Assembly: GCA_031266895.1 (NCBI GenBank)
Contig: JAISAD010000055.1
Span: forward strand, 1 to 11,812
Length of the DNA stretch: 11,812 nucleotides
DNA from: Bacteroidales bacterium
GTDB taxonomy: Bacteria; Bacteroidota; Bacteroidia; Bacteroidales; WCHB1-69
Direction: 5' to 3'
The first letter of the stretch is position 1. The number at the start of each line of letters is the position of its first letter. The notes under the pieces were generated by a model, which was given only the letters and a program-made list of their open reading frames with translations, was not told the DNA's origin and searched no databases. Below, one piece after another: positions 7,105 to 11,812 of this stretch. Made by a program: the position numbers and the translations under genes.

Positions 7105-9063
7105 CTATACATTTCGCTTGCCGAATATTTTTTCTAAATCTTCGGCAAAAATAACCTCTTTTTCCAACAGTTGGCTGGCCAATTGAGTCAATTGCTCTAC
7201 ATGTTTGCTCAAAATGGCTTTGGCTTTTTCGTAAGCCGATTCAATAATGTTATGTATTTCATTATCAATATTCTGCGCAGTTTGTTCACTGTATGGTTTA
7301 TTAAAACTGTATTCAGCCTGTCCTGATGAATCATAATAACTTACATTACCGATTTTTTTATTCAATCCGTAATAGACCACCATAGCATAGGCCTGCTTGC
7401 TCACACGTTCCAAATCGCTAAGTGCCCCGGTGGAGATGGCGCCGAAAATAACTTCTTCTGCTGCTCTTCCACCTAAAGTGGCGGTCATTTCATCGAAAAA
7501 TTGTTCGTAGGTGGTAATGTGGCGCTCTTCGGGAAGATACCATGCAGCGCCAAGCGATTTGCCGCGCGGCACAATAGTAACTTTGACCAGTGGTGAGGCA
7601 TGTTTCAACAACCAGCTTACAGAAGCATGACCGGCTTCGTGAAATGCGATAACCTTTTTCTCTTCGGGGGAGATGATGCTGCCCCGTTTTTCCAATCCAC
7701 CCACAATCCGGTCAATAGCAGCCAAAAAGTCTTCTTTGTTAATCTCTTTTTTTGCTGTTCGAGCAGCTATCAAAGCGGCCTCATTGCAGACATTGGCGAT
7801 GTCTGCACCTGAAAACCCGGGTGTCTGTTTGGCAAAAAATTCCAAATCCACATCTTTTCCCAATTTCAGCGGGTGTACATGTACTTCGAAAATTTCTTTT
7901 CTTTCATTCAGGTTGGGCAGTTCCACATGAATTTGACGGTCGAAACGGCCGGCACGCAACAGGGCGCGGTCTAAAACGTCGGCGCGGTTGGTAGCAGCCA
8001 GAATGATAACGCCGGTATTGGATGAGAAGCCATCCATTTCCGTAAGTAATTGATTAAGCGTATTTTCTCTTTCATCATTAGCTCCTGAGAGTACATTTTT
8101 GCCTCTGGCACGGCCAATGGCGTCAATTTCATCAATAAAGATGATGCAGGGGGCTTTTTCTTTGGCCGTTTTAAAGAGGTCGCGCACGCGCGATGCCCCT
8201 ACTCCGACAAACATTTCAACAAAATCGGAACCTGACAGCGAAAAAAATGGCACTTTAGCTTCGCCTGCTACAGCTTTGGCCAAAAGTGTTTTACCGGTAC
8301 CCGGAGGGCCTACCAGCAGTGCGCCTTTGGGAATTTTGCCACCCAATTCCGTGTATTTTTTAGGATTTTTCAGAAAATCTACAATCTCTTCTACTTCATA
8401 TTTTGCCCCCTCTAAACCGGCTACATCTTTGAAAGAGACGGAAGTTTGTCCTTTTTCATCAAACAATTTAGCTTTCGATTTGCCGATGTTGAAGATACCT
8501 CCATTGGGACCACCACCGCGCATGGAGCGAGTAAAGAAATAAAATAGAAATACTATCAGCACTATTGGCAGTATCCAAACGAATATGTCGAGACCCCAAT
8601 TTTTGCTGTTATCCTGGTTGATAGGAAAATCGTAACTCTTTGCAATAATGCGCTTATCTAATGCAGAGTCCTGCGCCAGTTTATCAGCGACGGCGCTCTC
8701 TTTTATGTCCGACAAGTTATCGTTAAAGAGCTTAAAATCGGTCGTAATAAGGTAATATTCAGGTGTTTTTTCCGCATTTTCCCGGAACTTTTTGTACTCT
8801 TTTTTTCGTTGAATAACCTCTTTTTTCAAAAAGATGTTTACTTGAGCATCTTTTTGCATATATACAACATTATCAATTTCCTGATTTACAACAAGCTCTT
8901 CAAATTTAAGATTATCAATTTTATCTGTTTTTCCACCATTGCCATAAAATTGGAAAAAAAGAAGGATAGCAGCTAAAATGGAAAAATAGACCCAACTCAT
9001 TTTGATTCTGGGCTTTTTACTTTTCGACGATGAATTGTTTACGTTATTATTTTCCTGATTCAT
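7105..9063 (-). CDS. ftsH: ATP-dependent zinc metalloprotease FtsH
   Basis: 652 aa, full length for FtsH of this phylum. It is a membrane-bound AAA+ protease that degrades damaged or unassembled membrane proteins and selected regulators, acting as a hexamer with its catalytic part in the cytoplasm. Visible in order: polar N-terminus, TM1 (about 23-40), periplasmic domain, TM2 (about 156-178), Walker A GPPGTGKT (252-259), pore motif FVG (285-287), Walker B IIFIDEID (307-314), second region of homology ATNRADVLDRALLRAGRF (357-374) with arginine fingers, zinc site HEAGH (475-479), and the third ligand Asp550 in TGALSDLER. All key residues are present. ATG 9063 follows the rsfS stop by 14 nt. The long Lys/Asp-rich periplasmic segment is ordinary for Bacteroidota FtsH. 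Confidence 0.97.
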   Translation of the reverse strand: MNQENNNVNNSSSKSKKPRIKMSWVYFSILAAILLFFQFYGNGGKTDKIDNLKFEELVVNQEIDNVVYMQKDAQVNIFLKKEVIQRKKEYKKFRENAEKTPEYYLITTDFKLFNDNLSDIKESAVADKLAQDSALDKRIIAKSYDFPINQDNSKNWGLDIFVWILPIVLIVFLFYFFTRSMRGGGPNGGIFNIGKSKAKLFDEKGQTSVSFKDVAGLEGAKYEVEEIVDFLKNPKKYTELGGKIPKGALLVGPPGTGKTLLAKAVAGEAKVPFFSLSGSDFVEMFVGVGASRVRDLFKTAKEKAPCIIFIDEIDAIGRARGKNVLSGANDERENTLNQLLTEMDGFSSNTGVIILAATNRADVLDRALLRAGRFDRQIHVELPNLNERKEIFEVHVHPLKLGKDVDLEFFAKQTPGFSGADIANVCNEAALIAARTAKKEINKEDFLAAIDRIVGGLEKRGSIISPEEKKVIAFHEAGHASVSWLLKHASPLVKVTIVPRGKSLGAAWYLPEERHITTYEQFFDEMTATLGGRAAEEVIFGAISTGALSDLERVSKQAYAMVVYYGLNKKIGNVSYYDSSGQAEYSFNKPYSEQTAQNIDNEIHNIIESAYEKAKAILSKHVEQLTQLASQLLEKEVIFAEDLEKIFGKRNV

Positions 9064-9077
9064 ACTGGTTTACATAA

Positions 9078-9458
9078 TTAAAAATATTGAAACTCGGCAT
9101 CACTCCACAGTTTTTCGATGTTATAATATTTTCGGACTTCGGGTTGAAAGATATGCACAATTACATTGAAATAGTCAAGTAAAATCCACTCGCCATTGGT
9201 GGTTCCCTCCACAAACGAGGGACGTGTATTGGCCGACCGAATGGCAGTTTCCTGCACAAAATCGGCCAGTGTTTCTACATGAACTTTAGAATTTCCGCTG
9301 CATATTATAAAGTAATCAAAAAAGACGTGATTGATTTTTTTTAAATTTATGGATAGAACATCTATCCCCTTTTTTTCTATAAGTGCTTGAATAATAATTT
9401 CTTCTATATTTCCTTTAAAGATATCAATTTCAGATTTTATCTTTCTTTTTCTAACCAT
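9078..9458 (-). CDS. rsfS: Ribosomal silencing factor RsfS
   Basis: 126 aa from ATG 9458 (MVRKRKIKSEID). RsfS binds ribosomal protein uL14 on the 50S subunit and blocks joining with 30S, lowering translation in starvation or stationary phase. Diagnostic segments are FFDYFIICSGNSKVHVETLA (46-65) and the C-terminal GEWILLDYFNVIVHIF with PEVRKYYNIEKLWSDA. An upstream ATG at 9542 would add 28 residues, but these come from the promoter region, overlap the divergent gene start and have no family similarity, so I rejected it. It is first in the rsfS-ftsH-LUD-cdsA operon, with a good -7 element just upstream. Confidence 0.93.
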   Translation of the reverse strand: MVRKRKIKSEIDIFKGNIEEIIIQALIEKKGIDVLSINLKKINHVFFDYFIICSGNSKVHVETLADFVQETAIRSANTRPSFVEGTTNGEWILLDYFNVIVHIFQPEVRKYYNIEKLWSDAEFQYF

Positions 9459-9481
9459 AAAACAGTGTTTATTTTTAAATG

Positions 9482-9489
9482 CAAAGGTA
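9482..9489 (-). promoter_or_regulatory. rsfS: Candidate -7 promoter element for the rsfS operon
   Basis: On the minus strand this reads TACCTTTG, an exact match to the Bacteroidota -7 consensus TAnnTTTG. It would place the transcript start about 18 nt before the rsfS ATG. I find no convincing TTTG -33 element at the expected distance, so the call rests on the -7 box and its position. Confidence 0.45.
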
Positions 9490-9503
9490 TGCCTTTTTTT
9501 TAT

Positions 9504-9511
9504 TATTTTTG
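9504..9511 (+). promoter_or_regulatory. Candidate -7 promoter element for the secreted protease gene
   Basis: TATTTTTG matches TAnnTTTG and lies 24 nt before the ATG at 9536, giving an expected 5' leader of about 18 nt. No clear -33 element is seen. Together with the minus-strand box at 9482-9489, it makes a compact divergent pair within the 77-nt intergenic region. Confidence 0.4.
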
Positions 9512-9535
9512 CGCCTTTAAAATCATAAACAAAAT

Positions 9536-11191
9536 ATGGCACGTAAAGTTCAAATAATGCTTCTCATAGCATTAGCTTTTTTTAATGCGGAAGCATGGGC
9601 ACAGGAAAGTTTTGGTGGTTCTCCAAGAAGTTTTAAATCAAAAATTTCGGAAAATGTTCCGGTTATTGAGTTATCGCATTTCGATAATGATGCATTGCTG
9701 GCGGAAGATATGCTTAATGCCGACAACGGCAATCCATTGCGTATAGGAGTATCGCACATGGTCAATTATAACATGGATAACTGCGGTACAGTTAATGTGC
9801 TGCCTAACGGCGATAAAATTTGGCGAGTGGCCTTTAAATCGCCGGATGCAGCTAATATAGAGGTCTCTTTTTCCAAGTTTCTTATTCCCGATGGCGCCGA
9901 TCTTTTTATGTATAATGAGACTCATGATTACGTTATTGGAAGCTATAACGTGCGCAATACTATGGAGGGCAATATTTTTTATGCGGAAGCCATTCCGGGC
10001 GATGTAATCTATTTGGAATATTATGAACCGCAGGGAGCTAAATTTCATGGGGAGCTGACTGTGGATATGATCGGACATTTGTATCGGGGTATTTTGCGAT
10101 CTGCCTCCGGTTCATGTGCCTGTGAAATTAATGTGGCCTGTTCCGAAGGTGATCCGTTTCGCAAGCAGATCCATTCTGTTGTGAATATTGAAATGACAAT
10201 GTATAACGGGAATGTTTTCTCATGTTCGGGGGCTATGATTAATAATGTAAGAAATGATCATACTCTTTACATGCTTAGTGCCGAACACTGTTACGATAAT
10301 TATAAAACATGGAAGTTTTACTATAATAATCAAACAACCACCTGTAATGCCTCTACTGGCATGCCAGGGTTTACGGCTACCGGCGCCGAGTTAAAGGCAA
10401 AAGGCAACAGTGGCACAAGTTCCGATTTTTTATTGATGAAAATTACTGGTACAATTCCCTATTATGTTCGCGACAGTGTCTATTTTGCCGGATGGAGCAA
10501 TAGTTCCGTAACGCCTACGGTGGGTTGCTGCATTCATCATCCTGCCGGAGACTATAAAAAGATAAGTATTCCGCAAAGCGTATCATCATCAATTTCAAGG
10601 AACAAATTTTGGGAAGTAAGATGGAAAACAACCAATAACAAGGGGGTTACCGAAGGAGGTTCGTCGGGGTCGCCATTACTTAATGCCAATGGCTTGATTG
10701 TTGGTTCATTATGTTGCGGATCAAGCGGTTGCCAGCCCGGCGGTTGCGGTCCCTCCTCCGATCCCAATATTCAAGGATTATCGGGGAAGGATTATTATGG
10801 CCGATTGGATTACGCCTGGACTAATGGTAATGATTATGCCAGCGGTGGCAGCAATAATCTGAAGCGGTGGCTAGATCCGGACAATACGGGTGCTACTACA
10901 CATTACGGACTGTTTTACAGTGAATTAACTGCTATTCACGATACTTATATCTTAAATTGTTCCGTATCTCCCAATCCCACTTCGGGGATGGTTACCATTA
11001 GCGGCAGTTTTGACAATCCGCAAGGGTTGTGTAGAGTCTTTGACTTAATGGGCAGGCAAATTTACACTCAAAACGTAATGCTCTCAAACAGCACGGAAAT
11101 CAATTTGGGACATTTGTCGGAGGGGCTGTATATGCTTGAGATTCAGAATGCAGGAAAATTGTCCCGGTCAAAATTGATTATTTCCAGATAG
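9536..11191 (+). CDS. Secreted trypsin-fold serine protease (lysyl-endopeptidase-like) with T9SS sorting domain
   Basis: 551 aa. Signal peptide MARKVQIMLLIALAFFNAEA ends near residue 23 (WAQ). A pro-region follows with NGDKIWRVAFKSPD and IPDGADLFMYN (about 92-127), typical of Bacteroidota relatives of Achromobacter lysyl endopeptidase. The catalytic triad is readable: His251 in LSAEHC, Asp297 in SSDFLLMKI, and Ser377 in GVTEGGSSGSPL, close to the lysyl endopeptidase GSSGSP active site. Many Cys residues (for example 194, 196, 202, 230, 252, 270, 331, 332, 393, 394, 399, 404) suggest disulfides and an extracellular location. The C-terminus from about 475 (CSVSPNPTSGMVTISG ... LSEGLYMLEI ... 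LIISR) is a type A T9SS sorting domain, so the protein is exported by type IX secretion to the surface or medium. Cleavage after Lys is inferred from the relative, not shown. The gene is divergent from rsfS and ends 3 nt before the WbqC gene. Confidence 0.9.
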   Translation: MARKVQIMLLIALAFFNAEAWAQESFGGSPRSFKSKISENVPVIELSHFDNDALLAEDMLNADNGNPLRIGVSHMVNYNMDNCGTVNVLPNGDKIWRVAFKSPDAANIEVSFSKFLIPDGADLFMYNETHDYVIGSYNVRNTMEGNIFYAEAIPGDVIYLEYYEPQGAKFHGELTVDMIGHLYRGILRSASGSCACEINVACSEGDPFRKQIHSVVNIEMTMYNGNVFSCSGAMINNVRNDHTLYMLSAEHCYDNYKTWKFYYNNQTTTCNASTGMPGFTATGAELKAKGNSGTSSDFLLMKITGTIPYYVRDSVYFAGWSNSSVTPTVGCCIHHPAGDYKKISIPQSVSSSISRNKFWEVRWKTTNNKGVTEGGSSGSPLLNANGLIVGSLCCGSSGCQPGGCGPSSDPNIQGLSGKDYYGRLDYAWTNGNDYASGGSNNLKRWLDPDNTGATTHYGLFYSELTAIHDTYILNCSVSPNPTSGMVTISGSFDNPQGLCRVFDLMGRQIYTQNVMLSNSTEINLGHLSEGLYMLEIQNAGKLSRSKLIISR

Positions 11192-11194
11192 GAT

Positions 11195-11812
11195 ATGCAA
11201 CGCGCTATTCTTGCAACGGCTTATCTTGCTCCTGTTGAGTATTTTTATTTTCTAATAAATTGCGAGCCTTGTATTGAGGCTCACGATTTGTTTCAGAAGC
11301 AGACTTACCGCAGTCGTTGCACTATTGTTACCGCAACGGGTGTACAAACGCTCTCTATTCCTGTGGTGCATCATGCCGGCAAGATGCCAATCAGGGAGGT
11401 GGCGATAGATTATAAAACGGCATGGCAACGTCAACATTGGAAATCCATTATTACCGCTTACAGTAAGAGTCCCTATTTTCTCTATTATCGCGACTACTTG
11501 GAGCCGTTTTTTACTCAAAGAACAGAGACGCTTTTTGAGCTTAATACAGCTATTACCACGCTAATTTTAAAACTGTTAAAGGCAAAAACAGTATTATCGT
11601 TTACATCGGAATATGTAAAGAATTATGTAGAAACTGTAGATTTGCGCCATAATTTATCTCCCAAGCGATTAGTTGATTTTTCAACGGGTTTTACCTTATC
11701 GCAGTATGAGCGCTCTTTTGTTCATCACACACATTTTCACAGGGGCATATCCATTATTGACCTTCTTTTTCACAAGGGGATGGAAAGTTTAGATTATTTG
11801 CAAAAATATTGT
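11195..11812 (+). CDS. WbqC-family protein, 3' end cut by window
   Basis: 206 codons are open from ATG 11195 to the edge with no stop. MQRAILATAYLAPVEYFYFL, SIPVVHHAGKMPIREVAIDY, WQRQHWKSIITAYSKSPYF and DYLEPFF are typical of the WbqC-like family, first described in O-antigen clusters and common as a single gene in Bacteroidota; its biochemical role is not established. Relatives end shortly after a segment like DLLFHKGMESLDYLQKY, so few residues are likely missing. The 3-nt gap from the protease suggests co-transcription, though the two proteins have no evident shared function. Confidence 0.85.
   Translation, partial: MQRAILATAYLAPVEYFYFLINCEPCIEAHDLFQKQTYRSRCTIVTATGVQTLSIPVVHHAGKMPIREVAIDYKTAWQRQHWKSIITAYSKSPYFLYYRDYLEPFFTQRTETLFELNTAITTLILKLLKAKTVLSFTSEYVKNYVETVDLRHNLSPKRLVDFSTGFTLSQYERSFVHHTHFHRGISIIDLLFHKGMESLDYLQKYC

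Noticed and set aside
6675..7154. Plus-strand 159-codon frame opposite the LUD gene
   Set aside because: It spans the end of ftsH and the LUD gene antisense and has no domain or start context.
9459..9542. 28-residue N-terminal extension of rsfS
   Set aside because: It is translated promoter sequence overlapping the divergent gene start; RsfS proteins begin near the 9458 start.
1..11812. tRNA, rRNA, CRISPR array, transposase or phage genes
   Set aside because: None seen on either strand by reading; the only repeats are the tandem lipoprotein units and small palindromes.

Overview
The window looks like a chromosomal segment of a Bacteroidota organism, probably class Bacteroidia. The evidence is the gene order rsfS-ftsH-LUD protein-cdsA, a C-terminal type IX secretion (T9SS) sorting domain on a secreted protease, lipoproteins with relaxed lipoboxes, AT-rich start regions without clear Shine-Dalgarno sequences, and TAnnTTTG-type -7 promoter elements. 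I cannot name a genus.

Right half (about 5569-11812): an ordinary core block. On the minus strand, reading leftward from 9458, are rsfS (ribosomal silencing factor), ftsH (membrane AAA+ zinc protease), a LUD-domain protein and cdsA (phosphatidate cytidylyltransferase). Their spacings are 7-23 nt, so they are probably one operon. A 77-nt divergent promoter region separates them from a plus-strand pair: a secreted trypsin-fold (lysyl-endopeptidase-like) serine protease with a T9SS sorting domain, and 3 nt later a WbqC-family gene that runs off the right edge.

Left half (1-5287): an accessory, visibly more GC-rich block (spot counts near 60% G+C in the large gene, against roughly 25-50% in ftsH), all on the minus strand. 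In transcription order it has a small putative lipoprotein, two tandemly duplicated lipoproteins of unknown family, and a very large M4-like (thermolysin-fold) secreted metallopeptidase joined to a probable right-handed beta-helix region that runs off the left edge. The genes overlap by 4, 35 and 35 nt, which suggests one transcript. The M4-like gene carries a one-base frameshift near 2688, and the residue matching the catalytic His231 of thermolysin is Tyr, although the zinc ligands are intact.

The most unusual structure is around 3492-5020. A tandem duplication of 769 and 760 bp has boundaries at a CTGCC motif inside signal-peptide coding sequence. The second lipoprotein therefore carries the N-terminal leader of the downstream metallopeptidase fused to the body of the first lipoprotein. 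That leader DNA contains a 16-bp palindrome holding the stop codon of the upstream gene, followed by a second small hairpin. It could be a dispersed palindromic element that is translated as part of secretion leaders, but only a genome-wide search can show this.
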